From positions 26,627 through 90,626 of the forward strand of contig CANRPW010000009.1 of the NCBI GenBank assembly GCA_947632615.1: 64,000 bases of DNA. Reading direction: 5' to 3'. The translations under genes and the position numbers were made by a program. The notes beneath the pieces were generated by a model that was not told the origin of the DNA, did no database searches, and saw only the letters and a list, made by a program, of their open reading frames with translations. Numbering within the stretch: the first letter of the stretch is position 1; every line of letters starts with the position of its first letter. Source of the DNA: an uncultured Clostridia bacterium (GTDB lineage Bacteria > Bacillota > Clostridia > Lachnospirales > CAG-274). Below are positions 43,493 through 54,309 of the stretch, piece by piece.

Positions 43493-43700
43493 GTAAATTC
43501 CGCCATATAAGGTGATTTTTTTCAATATGCGGCTTTTGATATGGGACATTAGGGTCACGGAAAAACATATAAGTTTCCAAGTTTCCTTCGTCATCATTTA
43601 AAAAGGGGAAATACAGCTGAATTCCCCACCGTTATCGGTAAGCAATATAGGGAAAACATCTTTGAACCTGAAACCTTGGTCATTAAGCTTTTTCTTGAAC
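43493..43700 (-). pseudogene. IS30-like transposase fragment
   Basis: Minus strand reads GFRFKDVFPILLTDNGGEFS, then after a one-base frameshift NDDEGNLETYMFFRDPNVPY and QKPHIEKNHLIWR. These are the catalytic D and E regions of IS30-type transposases. The N-terminal two thirds are missing. Confidence 0.75.
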
Positions 43701-43710
43701 ATATAAGAAA

Positions 43711-44128
43711 TAACAAAACAAAATAAATTAATTTTATATATAATTTTAATATTTATAAAAACTTTTATGGGGAAATAGGGCAAAATTTATAAAATATACT
43801 GTAAACTTAATTGACTTTATGTGTAATTTGTGCTAACATAAATATGTATAATGTAACAATAAAATCCCAAAATACACCTTTTTGACGATTATAAAAAGGG
43901 GTTTTCATTGGTGTGCCCCAAAATATATAAAATCAACGGATCAATTATAAGGGCGGCGTTTTCAGACACCCGGCGCTGCTTGGGGAAAATCTTTATATTA
44001 ACCGGTGTAGATATAGTCGGAATGTGGTTAGTTCGGTTGTCTCGGCTTATCTATTAATTTTAGGAAAGGGTAAATGAATAACCGACTGCTTTTGAGGTTA
44101 AACACTTATTATCGGGGTGAAGAGAAGA
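43711..44128 (+). promoter_or_regulatory. Leader of the first giant surface gene (copy 2)
   Basis: Promoter TTGACT (43811-43816), 17 bases, TAACAT (43834-43839) preceded by TG. It leaves a leader of about 285 nt. Stems: GCGGCGT 43953-43959 with GCGCTGC 43973-43979; AGTCG 44015-44019 with CGGCT 44043-44047; TAACC with GGTTA at about 44079-44100, near the start. GGGG (about 43899) can pair with GCCCC (about 43915), which can also pair with GGGG at 43982. No known riboswitch class recognised. Confidence 0.75.
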
Positions 44129-47100
44129 ATGTCATTAAAAGATGGTTTTTTAAAATTTATAAAAAGAAGAGATCGTAAAATGTGGAAGCGGATCATGACT
44201 GTTATGGGCATGGTAGTAGTGTTTGTGACTACCTATATGCTCATACTTCCTGCAATAACGCTGACTGACCCAAACTGTGGCTTTGAAGAGCATGTGCACT
44301 CAGATGAATGTTATTCAAAGACTCTTGTTTGCAGCGAGGAAGAAAATGCCACGATACCGCCCACTTTTACGTGTAAAGAAAATCTGCACAGCCACGACAG
44401 CGGCTGCTATGACGAAAACGGCAGCCTTGTATGCGGAAAGGCAGACTTTTATATACATAAGCACGACGACTCCTGCTACTTTAATGACAAGCTGGTTTGT
44501 CCATTAGACGAAATAGAGGAGCATACACACACAGACGACTGCTTTACGGAAGAACAAGTGCTTATCTGCGGACAGGAAGAAACCGAAGGACACATTCACG
44601 ACGACAGCTGTTATTCAACATATGACGAGCTTGTATGCGGAATGGAAGAAAGCGAAGACCATCATCATGACGGCAGCTGCTATTTAACACACAATGACCT
44701 TATCTGCGGCCAGGAGGAGCATGAGGGTCATACACATACAGACGACTGCTATAAAACAGTTAAAAAGCTGACCTGTGACGAGGCTCAGCTTCATACACAT
44801 GACGACAGCTGTTATGAAGACGGCGTGCTTGTATGCCCGCTCCCCGAAGTAACAGAGCATGTACACAGCGCAGACTGTGTGACTGCTAACGGACACATAC
44901 ATACAGATGAGTGCTATAAGGGAGAGCTTACCTGCGGCAAGCCCGAGCATCAGCACACTGACGACTGCTATAACAAAGAGACCTCATCTCAGGACAGTGG
45001 GACTCCGTCGGACGAAACAAACGACCTTCTTCCCGATATGACAGCTACAGGCGGCACAATAGTTATACCTTCAGATGAAATAGATGCTGATGAACTTCTG
45101 TCACAGTTACAGTTAGCATCGGATGGCCCTGCGCTTATAGATGCCGATGACGGTTTTGATGCAAGTGACGTTGAGGTATATGCAAGCCTTGACGATATGA
45201 AGAAAAAGTACAGTGGAGAAAGCGTTGATCAATATCAGCCCGAACCGGGTTATGCGCTTACGGTAGAGCTTGTACCTTACAGCAGTGATAAAGAAACATT
45301 AGTTCAGGATGCCCTTAAATATACCGGCAAGGAGGATTGGCGAGTAAAGGGCGATGATGCCATAGTATTTGCCAAGATATATTATAAGAATGAAGCCGGC
45401 GAAATTCAGCATTTGCCTGCGGGTGCAGCCGTTGTTGTTACTTGCCCCGTAAAGGGTACATCCGGCGAAAGATATCTGAGAGTGCTTACTATGGGCAACG
45501 ATGATATAGATCCGAAGGAGCTTAATTCAAATATTGAGACCGCCTTTGTGGAAAACGGCGACTTCACAATATCTCAGTGGGATGAAGCCATACAGAAATT
45601 CTATTTTACCGTACAGGAAAAGGCTGACGACGGCAGTGTTGCCGGCGATATTACCCTTAATTCAGATACTTTCTGCTTTGTAAATACCAGCATATTTGGC
45701 GGATATATAAACACACTTACTTATCTTACCGTTTCCGATGGGGGCGATGCCATTGTGGACGGCACAAATGACCTTATGGTAGGTTCGGAAATGTGGGATA
45801 ATTCTGCCCCTGCATCCGAACAGGCAGTAGGTGTTGACGGCGCTTCATTGCTGACTTATGATGCCGCAGAAACAAATGCAAGAGGTAACGACAACAGCTC
45901 TTACAACAGAGTTGTGCGCTCATTCGACAGCATACTTTACAGACTGCAGATGTCATTTGCCAACAGAGGCTTTTATGAAATACAATACCCCGATGAAAGC
46001 AAAGGGGAAAAGGGCATATATGTAGTTGTTCAGGCTACTCTTAACCAAGATGTTACTCAGGCTGTATTTGATATGAACAATATGGTATGGGCTAAGGGCA
46101 ACACCGATGGCGTAAGCAACTGGAACATTAAATATTATGATAAAGACGGCAACGTCCTTATGAGAGAAGAAGAGGACACAAGCGGCAATATCGTTAAATA
46201 TAAGGGCGAAACGGGAACAGACCCCGACAGCTTTAATAACTATGTAAACAACAGCAAAGGCGAAGCGGGCGATACGGCCTTTAGTGTCAGCCGTGCCGAT
46301 AAAGATGATAAGGGCAAAACAGAAGCATATAAATCGACTATAGTTAAGCAGGTGTTTACCGCAAGACTGCCTATCACAAAGTCGGGTACTTCTAATGTAG
46401 CTATACCCGGTCAGAATTCATTTTCTATAGGTGTGCTTGCCACTGCGGCTAAAGAGGGAACGCCCATAGAGCCTTCATTCAAAGCCTGGTTTGAGGGCAA
46501 CGAGCTTAACCTTGACAGCGAAGCCGACGGCGATACTCTTAAAGAGCCTGCCCCGGATAATGAAGGAAATACACTTGATACGGCGAAAGCAGGCCCCGGC
46601 AGCTACCAAAGAGGTACTGTATGGGTAACGGCGGCGCCCAGATATAATATGCGCATAGCCAGAAACAGCTCAATGGCATATGCCAGCGACTTTGACTTTC
46701 AAAAGGGCGATGAAGTCAGCTCACCCAACGCCAACAGCCTTCACGGCAGAATGTTTGGTTATGGTGTAACTTTCTCACTTTATAACGACACCGATGCGGT
46801 TGACAGCAAAGGCGCTAAGCTCACGGGCGATGCTAAGAAAAACGCCCTTAAAAAGAAAGGTATAAGAGGTATAGAGCTGCCAATAGGCAATATAAACTTT
46901 GACCTTACTCTCAAGACTTCCGAGGAGAGCATAAGCAAAACCAATAACTATGATAATGCTGTAGATACTCCCGTATTTGAGCTTGATGAAATAGCAGGCT
47001 CTGAGGCTTCAAACGGTGCTGTTTCTGCGCCTATAGCCCAGCCCGCCTCTCAGGCAGTACAGCCGGAAACAACTCTTGAAGAAGTAGCAACGACCATAGC

Positions 47101-50100
47101 CTCAAAGGCAGACACCGAAATTACAGCCGTAGTCCCGCTGGCAATGGCAATGACAGTAGCCATGTCAGATGACGACTATGGAATTATGCCTATTGCGAAC
47201 CATGATTTTGCTACCCTTGATACTTCGGGCGGCTTGACTTGGGAGTGGGATTTTACCACTAATCTCCCTACAGAAAAGAATGAACCTATACCCGAAAACG
47301 ATACTATACAAAAAATATTGAGTTTAAGTAGTGGTGTTTCACTAAAGAACAACGGAGACGGTTTATCGCTTAGTAAGGATAGTAAAATTGCTGTACCTTT
47401 GCCGGACGGCGCAAGCGGCGGAAAAGTAACAATTATTGTAGGAAATCCTAATGATAGGAGTTTAATTATAGGCAACCATTCATATAATACAAAGATAGAT
47501 GTGACCGACGGAACTATTGTTTTAGATGCATTACATCAAGAAGATATTGCAGAGGAAACAATAGGTAAATGCTTCTATGTTACCGCTGAGGGCGGCGAAA
47601 GTAAAATTACAAGCATAACGGTTGAGGGCAACACAGACGAGCCACAGACTGAAGATGGCGGCGATGTTGACCCCGATGCCAATAAAACAGGAACACACAC
47701 TGCCGGAGATGGCAACACCGATGGGGGAAGCTGGAGCTTTACCGAAAATATGCCATCTACCGCTAAAACATTGTCTGATGGAGATAAGATAGGCGAAGTC
47801 ATAACATTTAACGGTAACGGAGGAAGCACGCTCACCCAAGATGGTGTCAGTCTTGCTCAGAATGATAGTTTGACAGTGCCTGTTGAAGATAAAAGCGGCA
47901 CCATCACCGTAGAATTTGATGGCGGCACAATGACCGCAGACGGAGATGAGCTTACAAGCAACGAAGCTTTGACATTTACAGGCTCGGCATCCGGGGCAGC
48001 TTTAACATCAAGCATACAATTTATATCTGCCTATGTAGACCTGCCATACACAACTATAGCGACAGTGGAGGACAAGCAAATCGTCCTCAAATCTACAAGC
48101 GCCGACCCCGCTATTGTAAAGTCTATCTCCCTGACCTACGCAGACGAACCTGAACCCGAACCGGAAGAAGCTAAAATAGTAGGGCTTGACTTCCTTGTAG
48201 AGGGTAAGGACAGCAACGCGGGACTTAGCATATCAAGCGTTCCTTCGGGAGTTAAACTCAATACACAAATAGGTCAAAGCGGCAGCGGTATATTCAACAT
48301 AGTAAATACAGGCAATACATTTGATGCCGGTACTAAGGATGTAACGCCTGCGAGTGTAAGTATAGATGGCTTGGGTACGGTTAAGGTTAGCAAATCCACC
48401 GATGGCTTTGGCGGTACAATTTCATTTACAGTGCCCACAAGCTATGGCGCAAAAAGTGCTGATCTTTACGCATATCTCGCTTCTTCTTCGGCGGACAATG
48501 GAAGAACAGTAACAATTACAAATAACACCGATTTTCCTGAAGATACTACAAAGATATATAATCAGGTAGACAGCACTACTGTTAAGGTTAGACCTGATTC
48601 TTACCTTGTAAGGTTTAAGGGCTTAAAACCCGGAAGTAATTATACACTGTCATTTAATAACAACGTAAGAGTTGCCTTTGTAGGGGTTGTTTCTTCTACG
48701 GCGGCTCTTGATACAAGCGATTGGAAAGAAGTTGTAGGCGACAGACCATTTGATATAGGATCATTTAAGAACGGTTATGTACTTTTCCACAACGGCTCGG
48801 TTACTAACGGTTATGAAGGCGCTTCAAATGTTACATTTGCGAATGTTACAAGCGGAGCAGGAAACTATATCAATGTAGACGGCAAAAACATATTTACAGT
48901 ACCCCTCGGAAATAGCAGTAACTCGAATATGACATATAATATTCTTCCCTTGGGTACTGACAAGACGGCAAGTAACAACCGAAGCGCAGATTATAAAAAT
49001 GCGGCAACTTATCCAATTATAAGAGTTCCGGATAGCACAGCAAAAAATGCCAGTCTTTATTTGGTAGTTGCCAACAATAGTACTATAGCGCTTGATTTGA
49101 GATTGACGACCACCAACAGTGACGGCAGTACAGACACATTGACAAAAACAATACCCGCAGTAGCTTCTGTAAACACTACAGCTAATGCAAATAATTACAT
49201 AACCTTTACAGGTCTTAAACCCGGTAATGAGTATACTTTGGAATTTGATACAGGTAAAATAACATGGTACATCTATGCTTTGGGTCTGTTTACTTATGAC
49301 GATCCTAAGGCTGTTCAGGATAGTTGGGAGCATACTGCGCCTCCGTTTGTTGCAACTGACTTCAGTAAGGCTTATATATTCTTCCATGGTGATGAGAAGG
49401 ACGTAACCAAGCCGGATTTAGGCAGTAAGGTTGAATACAGTTATTTTGATACTAATGATAAAACTATATTCAAGCCTAATGATAATATCACAAACGGAAC
49501 AGGAAACGGAGAAAGCAAAAGGCTTAGTTTTGAATATGCTTCTTTCCTGCCGGGTGAAAGCTTTACAAGCGGCAGAAGTGACGGTACAAACACAAGCGCT
49601 TCTCCGCCTACATATGGCTACAGCAGTAAAGAAGGCGGATCAAGACATATGTATATAACCGTACCCGATGAGGGCACTAATGGCGTAATGCTTTATATGG
49701 TTCTTGCAGGAAACGGAACAAATTATAACCTTACAAGGACGGAGAGTGACGGAAGTACATATACATATTCGGGCACTATAAATCAGAGCAATAGTGAGAC
49801 GGCAGCAAACCCAAACCATTATCATACTATAAAGGGTCTTAAACCTGGAGCTTCGTACGAGCTGCAATTCCCAAATAGCGGAGATTCTTACATATACAGT
49901 TTGGCGTTGGTTTATTATGATGAAAAAGAAGCCGGCCAGCACATAGATGTTGAAAGCTCTGCCGACGGCTGGACTGTAAAGGCTGTTGAGCATGGAACGA
50001 TAACCGATGTAAATACTCCTTTGCTTTGGGATTATTCTGACAACTATGTGGGTAATTCTTTGGGCGAGTATGCAAGAAGAATGGACTGGGACTACGGCGG

Positions 50101-53100
50101 CGGCAGAACGGCTGTTGCAAGAATGGCTGCCCCATATAACTACGGCTGTACTGATGACAGCGCTTATGTAGTCGATAACGATGACAGCAAAATAGCTTAC
50201 GGCACAAATGAGTCTGAGGCTTATTACGGCGGCAGATGGTATGTAAATAACCCTAAGCTTGTAGATGTAAGCGGCACAGACTACACTAACAAGCAGACCT
50301 ATAATGTCACAGTAAGCGGCTATGACTTCAACTTTGACTATCTCTTTGACGAAGCAAACGGAAATCATACAATGTTGTTCCCCACCAATTTAGCAAGAAA
50401 TACGGCGGGGTCTACCACTCACAGCGACAACGGCTACGGCAGCTTTATAGGGGCTTATTCTGCGGGCTATTTCCAGGTTCTTGTGCCCTATGGCGACGAC
50501 TATAACTCCAAACTCCATCTTTTGGCAAGTATAGGCAATCTGGCTGAAACTTCACTGTCAAACGATACTATAAACACCGAAGGTCAGAAGGGCGAAAACT
50601 TCAGCAACGACAGCAAAACAGACTATACCCAGGATGATGATGTAAACGATGATATCAAGGAGTTTATTCCCGGTTCGTTCTCGGCATATAACAGCTTTAT
50701 GTCAAAGGGCTCTACAGGAATTGGAAATAAGTCTGTTCTGACAGATATAAAAGAAGTAGGATATGACGGCGGCAATATTGTAGTTAAAGACGGCGCGGCA
50801 TATGACAAGTACGGCAGACCTGCGGGACAGTTCTTGGGTACTAACTGGGGACAGGAGCATCAGGACTATGACGCCGCTGCTGCCATAGGTGAAGACATAG
50901 ACATATGGAGCGGCTTCCAGCTGCAAACAGGCGGCGACGTGACCCTTTCGGCAGTGGATGTGCTTATGAAGTTTGACGGCGCAGCCTTCGACCTTGATTT
51001 AGAAGAGATCCAAAAATCTGATAGCGTTAAGGATTTTATAAGCACTACATTTGAAAAAGATGCTGATCTTAACATAATGCAGTATACCAAAGATAAAGCA
51101 GCTACCGATACTTCCCTTCCTATAGACGGCGATTACACCGTAAACCTCTTCTTTGGTGTAAGCTCTAATACTTCATATAAGACAAACGGCTTCAACTCTA
51201 CAAACAGTACCTCGTTTACTGCTATGAAAAATGCCCGAGAAGAAAACTTCACCTTCTATTCTTATAAAGATATTAAAGAGGGAACAGCAACGCCTGACGG
51301 ACAGGTAACAGCCATGCTTATGGAAATAAGAGATGCTTACATACCAATGGGTATATATTTGAGTATGAGATGTCCCGTCACCGTAAGAAGCGAAATATTA
51401 GGAGCTACCGGCACTGATAAGACTACCGCAGGCAAGGTGTTTGCCGAGGTGACCGACATAAGAGGCTGGAGCTATGTTGACGGCGGACTTGACTATTCGG
51501 GCACAGCTTTTAGCGGATTATGCCCGAGTGATGAAAGCCTTGAAGGCGCAGAGCATAAACATCAGCCTATGCACGGCGTAAGCTGGGGTAATGACTCTAC
51601 CCATACCCCTGATAATTACAGAAACACAACCACAAGCGTAACAACCACCGATTATAGAGTGACTGACCTTGGCGGTGCAAACTTCCTGTCAAGCAATATA
51701 ACAGGAAACGGCAGCTCAGGCTGGGCAAGAAATGACGGCGGCGAGTTCTATTTCTACAACTTTAGTTCAAGCGGCACTACAAATAGCGGAAACTCCTATT
51801 TCAAGACAGAGTATAACGATTTTGGAACTGAGGGCGAAGGCACGGTAAAGACAGAGCATTACAGAAATGACAGCAGCGGAAATAAATATTCCGGCACACC
51901 TTACACCCGTGGTATGAGCTTGCTTGTGAATGGATATAGGTCACAGATCACCCTTAAGACCGACCTCAATGAGCATGATACCGCAGGCGCTAATAAAGAC
52001 ACTAAGATATATAACAAGCAGAATTCGGAAGAAAGATGGCCCACATATACTCTGACAGATATGAAGACAAATTCGGCGGCGGGCACTTCTTCGGGCACTA
52101 CCGAGCTTAAAATCACCGTGGATATTGACGGCGGCGGCATAGTGCTTGTTGACAAAGCCGGCGCAACGGGCGCACCGATAGAAGGAGAAGCCACCTCAAG
52201 CTCATTTGTAAGAGTTATAACGGGAAAGGACGTTGATGGCAACGACCTGTACGAATACCTTAAATGGCCTGAGGCAGAAGCAACAGAACATAAAGGTGAA
52301 GAACAGAGGATAGAATACACAGACAGTGAAGGCAATTCTCACAGCGTTACGGTTCAGATAGAGTTTGATCCTTCCGACAGACAGAAGCTGATATTACATC
52401 TGACAGAGGTCGATATAGGCGCAGAGCTGCCTGACATACAATTCTCAGGCTATGTGACAAGCTCAGCTTATAACAATGAAGTAATAAATATGTCTGCTAA
52501 GGTGATAGGCGCAGGCGACATAAGAGTTTACGGCGACAAGGCAGGAAACCAAAGCGCCGACACCACCGTTATTCAGGCTCTTACATCTGCGGCGTTTGCA
52601 AAGGTAGTTCATAGAGAAGACAGAAGCAAGATATTAGACTATGACTTATATCGTGAAGCCTTAGACGACGGTGTAACCAACCCCGATCTTGTCAGCTATG
52701 ACTTTAATGACGACGCTTCATCAGGCTCTATAGCCAATGTGGAGGATAAGCTGGTTTATACCATAAACTACGACAACTCCACCGGCAACAGGAAAAATCA
52801 CGTATTCCTCTATGACGTACTTCCTACCGACCCTGCGGGCAATCCGCTTAAGGTGCTTGGTGTAAGAGTTATCTGGAGAGACCTTCTCGGTAATGAGGTA
52901 AGTAAAGTCTTCCCCGACACCGAAGATCCTGACCCAAGAACCAGCCCGGACTATAAGGTATTCTACACAACCGAAAAAGACAGAGCAACGATCAATTCCG
53001 AATGGAGCGGATTTGCAAGCAACAAAATACCCGAGGGCGGTTTTTCATCCGATAGTTCAACAGAGATCAATGTGCCGTATGAAGATAATTTAGATACAAA

Positions 53101-54211
53101 GAAGTTGTTTACCTACGGAAGAACTGAGGAAAACTTTAAACCGGGAGAAGATTCACCCAAGACCCATCGTAAGGGTATATGTAATGTGGGCGAACATTCG
53201 GATGACGGTTCTGTTGACGATCCTACGCATATACTTGATCCTTATGAAAAAGCAGACCCCACAACTTGGCCTACAGCCCTGTACTTCAAGATAGGTACGG
53301 CAGAGAGCAAAGTTCCTGCGGTGGATGCGGAATGTAATCTTTATGTGCAGATAGTCTGCGAAGCCAAGGGCTATGTAAACGGCAGCGGCAAGGGCGAAGG
53401 CTTTATATATAACAACAACGCTGTTATAGCAACACCTGATGCGGCAAATGCAAATGCTTATTTGCCACAGACAGTGGCAGCCTCTACCTCTGTTGCTACA
53501 AGAAATATATCGGGTAAGGTTTTCTATGATAACGACCAGAACGGTTATTATGAGAGCAAAGAACCGGGCTCTACGGCAGGCGGTTCCGATGAACCCTATG
53601 CGGGAGTTGTAGTATCTCTGTTCAGAAAAACCACCGACGGTTATGAAAAGGTGAACGCCGACATTGACGGAAATACCTTTGGCACAGGCGGCGACATTAC
53701 TACAGACAGTGACGGATATTATGTATTTAACAACCTGCCGCCCGGAGACTATTATATAGCATTTAAGGACGGAAGCGGAAGCCCAATGCCTAATGACAAC
53801 CCCGAAGGAAGATATCAGAAGAAAGGCTCTCACGGTGCGGATAATACCTCATTTGATAATGACGGTGTAAGCATAGCCAGTGTAAGCGGTGATGCTTTTA
53901 TTGAGTGGCTAAAGGCACAATCTGATGGTGACGCTTATAAATATGTCATCTATGATAAGGGCAGCTATGACCCTGAAAGTAATAAGATGAGCGGCAATAT
54001 GGCAACTACACTGTATGACCGCGAAGAAGTAGTAAATAGCTTTGGCATGACTCAGAATGACGATTATAACTTCCTTGGCATATCGGAAGCAGCATATTCC
54101 CTGCCCGAAACAGGCGGAAGCGGTATGGGCAGTCTGAAATTGCTTGGAGGTCTGTGTTTGGCAGTCGTATTTGTGGGACTTGGACTAAAGAAAAGGAATT
54201 ATCTAAAATAA
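44129..54211 (+). CDS. Giant LPXTG surface protein with His/Cys repeats (first)
   Basis: 3360 residues. Signal anchor at about 18-42 (VMGMVVVFVTTYMLILPAITL region); about eleven His/Cys repeats at 50-285 of the form HxHxxxCY..LxCG; Glu/Asp-rich linker; several beta-rich domains, with a GLKPGxxYTLxF signature at least three times (near 48.6, 49.2 and 49.8 kb); an isopeptide/DUF11-like stretch (LVYTINYDN); SdrD-B-like domain ISGKVFYDNDQNGYYES; and LPETGGSG (residue 3325), TM and basic tail. Start ATG at 44129 (GGGGTG upstream). Probably sortase-anchored; no sortase gene is in the window. Paralogue of the next gene, with near-identical N terminus. Metal binding by the repeats is inference. Confidence 0.92.
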   Translation: MSLKDGFLKFIKRRDRKMWKRIMTVMGMVVVFVTTYMLILPAITLTDPNCGFEEHVHSDECYSKTLVCSEEENATIPPTFTCKENLHSHDSGCYDENGSLVCGKADFYIHKHDDSCYFNDKLVCPLDEIEEHTHTDDCFTEEQVLICGQEETEGHIHDDSCYSTYDELVCGMEESEDHHHDGSCYLTHNDLICGQEEHEGHTHTDDCYKTVKKLTCDEAQLHTHDDSCYEDGVLVCPLPEVTEHVHSADCVTANGHIHTDECYKGELTCGKPEHQHTDDCYNKETSSQDSGTPSDETNDLLPDMTATGGTIVIPSDEIDADELLSQLQLASDGPALIDADDGFDASDVEVYASLDDMKKKYSGESVDQYQPEPGYALTVELVPYSSDKETLVQDALKYTGKEDWRVKGDDAIVFAKIYYKNEAGEIQHLPAGAAVVVTCPVKGTSGERYLRVLTMGNDDIDPKELNSNIETAFVENGDFTISQWDEAIQKFYFTVQEKADDGSVAGDITLNSDTFCFVNTSIFGGYINTLTYLTVSDGGDAIVDGTNDLMVGSEMWDNSAPASEQAVGVDGASLLTYDAAETNARGNDNSSYNRVVRSFDSILYRLQMSFANRGFYEIQYPDESKGEKGIYVVVQATLNQDVTQAVFDMNNMVWAKGNTDGVSNWNIKYYDKDGNVLMREEEDTSGNIVKYKGETGTDPDSFNNYVNNSKGEAGDTAFSVSRADKDDKGKTEAYKSTIVKQVFTARLPITKSGTSNVAIPGQNSFSIGVLATAAKEGTPIEPSFKAWFEGNELNLDSEADGDTLKEPAPDNEGNTLDTAKAGPGSYQRGTVWVTAAPRYNMRIARNSSMAYASDFDFQKGDEVSSPNANSLHGRMFGYGVTFSLYNDTDAVDSKGAKLTGDAKKNALKKKGIRGIELPIGNINFDLTLKTSEESISKTNNYDNAVDTPVFELDEIAGSEASNGAVSAPIAQPASQAVQPETTLEEVATTIASKADTEITAVVPLAMAMTVAMSDDDYGIMPIANHDFATLDTSGGLTWEWDFTTNLPTEKNEPIPENDTIQKILSLSSGVSLKNNGDGLSLSKDSKIAVPLPDGASGGKVTIIVGNPNDRSLIIGNHSYNTKIDVTDGTIVLDALHQEDIAEETIGKCFYVTAEGGESKITSITVEGNTDEPQTEDGGDVDPDANKTGTHTAGDGNTDGGSWSFTENMPSTAKTLSDGDKIGEVITFNGNGGSTLTQDGVSLAQNDSLTVPVEDKSGTITVEFDGGTMTADGDELTSNEALTFTGSASGAALTSSIQFISAYVDLPYTTIATVEDKQIVLKSTSADPAIVKSISLTYADEPEPEPEEAKIVGLDFLVEGKDSNAGLSISSVPSGVKLNTQIGQSGSGIFNIVNTGNTFDAGTKDVTPASVSIDGLGTVKVSKSTDGFGGTISFTVPTSYGAKSADLYAYLASSSADNGRTVTITNNTDFPEDTTKIYNQVDSTTVKVRPDSYLVRFKGLKPGSNYTLSFNNNVRVAFVGVVSSTAALDTSDWKEVVGDRPFDIGSFKNGYVLFHNGSVTNGYEGASNVTFANVTSGAGNYINVDGKNIFTVPLGNSSNSNMTYNILPLGTDKTASNNRSADYKNAATYPIIRVPDSTAKNASLYLVVANNSTIALDLRLTTTNSDGSTDTLTKTIPAVASVNTTANANNYITFTGLKPGNEYTLEFDTGKITWYIYALGLFTYDDPKAVQDSWEHTAPPFVATDFSKAYIFFHGDEKDVTKPDLGSKVEYSYFDTNDKTIFKPNDNITNGTGNGESKRLSFEYASFLPGESFTSGRSDGTNTSASPPTYGYSSKEGGSRHMYITVPDEGTNGVMLYMVLAGNGTNYNLTRTESDGSTYTYSGTINQSNSETAANPNHYHTIKGLKPGASYELQFPNSGDSYIYSLALVYYDEKEAGQHIDVESSADGWTVKAVEHGTITDVNTPLLWDYSDNYVGNSLGEYARRMDWDYGGGRTAVARMAAPYNYGCTDDSAYVVDNDDSKIAYGTNESEAYYGGRWYVNNPKLVDVSGTDYTNKQTYNVTVSGYDFNFDYLFDEANGNHTMLFPTNLARNTAGSTTHSDNGYGSFIGAYSAGYFQVLVPYGDDYNSKLHLLASIGNLAETSLSNDTINTEGQKGENFSNDSKTDYTQDDDVNDDIKEFIPGSFSAYNSFMSKGSTGIGNKSVLTDIKEVGYDGGNIVVKDGAAYDKYGRPAGQFLGTNWGQEHQDYDAAAAIGEDIDIWSGFQLQTGGDVTLSAVDVLMKFDGAAFDLDLEEIQKSDSVKDFISTTFEKDADLNIMQYTKDKAATDTSLPIDGDYTVNLFFGVSSNTSYKTNGFNSTNSTSFTAMKNAREENFTFYSYKDIKEGTATPDGQVTAMLMEIRDAYIPMGIYLSMRCPVTVRSEILGATGTDKTTAGKVFAEVTDIRGWSYVDGGLDYSGTAFSGLCPSDESLEGAEHKHQPMHGVSWGNDSTHTPDNYRNTTTSVTTTDYRVTDLGGANFLSSNITGNGSSGWARNDGGEFYFYNFSSSGTTNSGNSYFKTEYNDFGTEGEGTVKTEHYRNDSSGNKYSGTPYTRGMSLLVNGYRSQITLKTDLNEHDTAGANKDTKIYNKQNSEERWPTYTLTDMKTNSAAGTSSGTTELKITVDIDGGGIVLVDKAGATGAPIEGEATSSSFVRVITGKDVDGNDLYEYLKWPEAEATEHKGEEQRIEYTDSEGNSHSVTVQIEFDPSDRQKLILHLTEVDIGAELPDIQFSGYVTSSAYNNEVINMSAKVIGAGDIRVYGDKAGNQSADTTVIQALTSAAFAKVVHREDRSKILDYDLYREALDDGVTNPDLVSYDFNDDASSGSIANVEDKLVYTINYDNSTGNRKNHVFLYDVLPTDPAGNPLKVLGVRVIWRDLLGNEVSKVFPDTEDPDPRTSPDYKVFYTTEKDRATINSEWSGFASNKIPEGGFSSDSSTEINVPYEDNLDTKKLFTYGRTEENFKPGEDSPKTHRKGICNVGEHSDDGSVDDPTHILDPYEKADPTTWPTALYFKIGTAESKVPAVDAECNLYVQIVCEAKGYVNGSGKGEGFIYNNNAVIATPDAANANAYLPQTVAASTSVATRNISGKVFYDNDQNGYYESKEPGSTAGGSDEPYAGVVVSLFRKTTDGYEKVNADIDGNTFGTGGDITTDSDGYYVFNNLPPGDYYIAFKDGSGSPMPNDNPEGRYQKKGSHGADNTSFDNDGVSIASVSGDAFIEWLKAQSDGDAYKYVIYDKGSYDPESNKMSGNMATTLYDREEVVNSFGMTQNDDYNFLGISEAAYSLPETGGSGMGSLKLLGGLCLAVVFVGLGLKKRNYLK

Positions 54212-54270
54212 GTCTGCCATATTGTCAGGCAAGGGGACTTTCTGAAGAAGCTAAATATTAAAGTAAACGG

Positions 54271-54309
54271 AAATGAGTTCGGTATTATATCGGGCTCATT
54301 TCTTTTTTT
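54271..54309 (+). terminator. Terminator after the first giant gene
   Basis: AAATGAG / CTCATTT arms, 17-base loop, then TTTTTTT. Confidence 0.6.

Noticed and set aside
49640..50368. 242-codon minus-strand frame in the first giant gene
   Set aside because: Antisense to a long, clearly coding frame; typical shadow of Thr/Asn/Gly-rich sequence.
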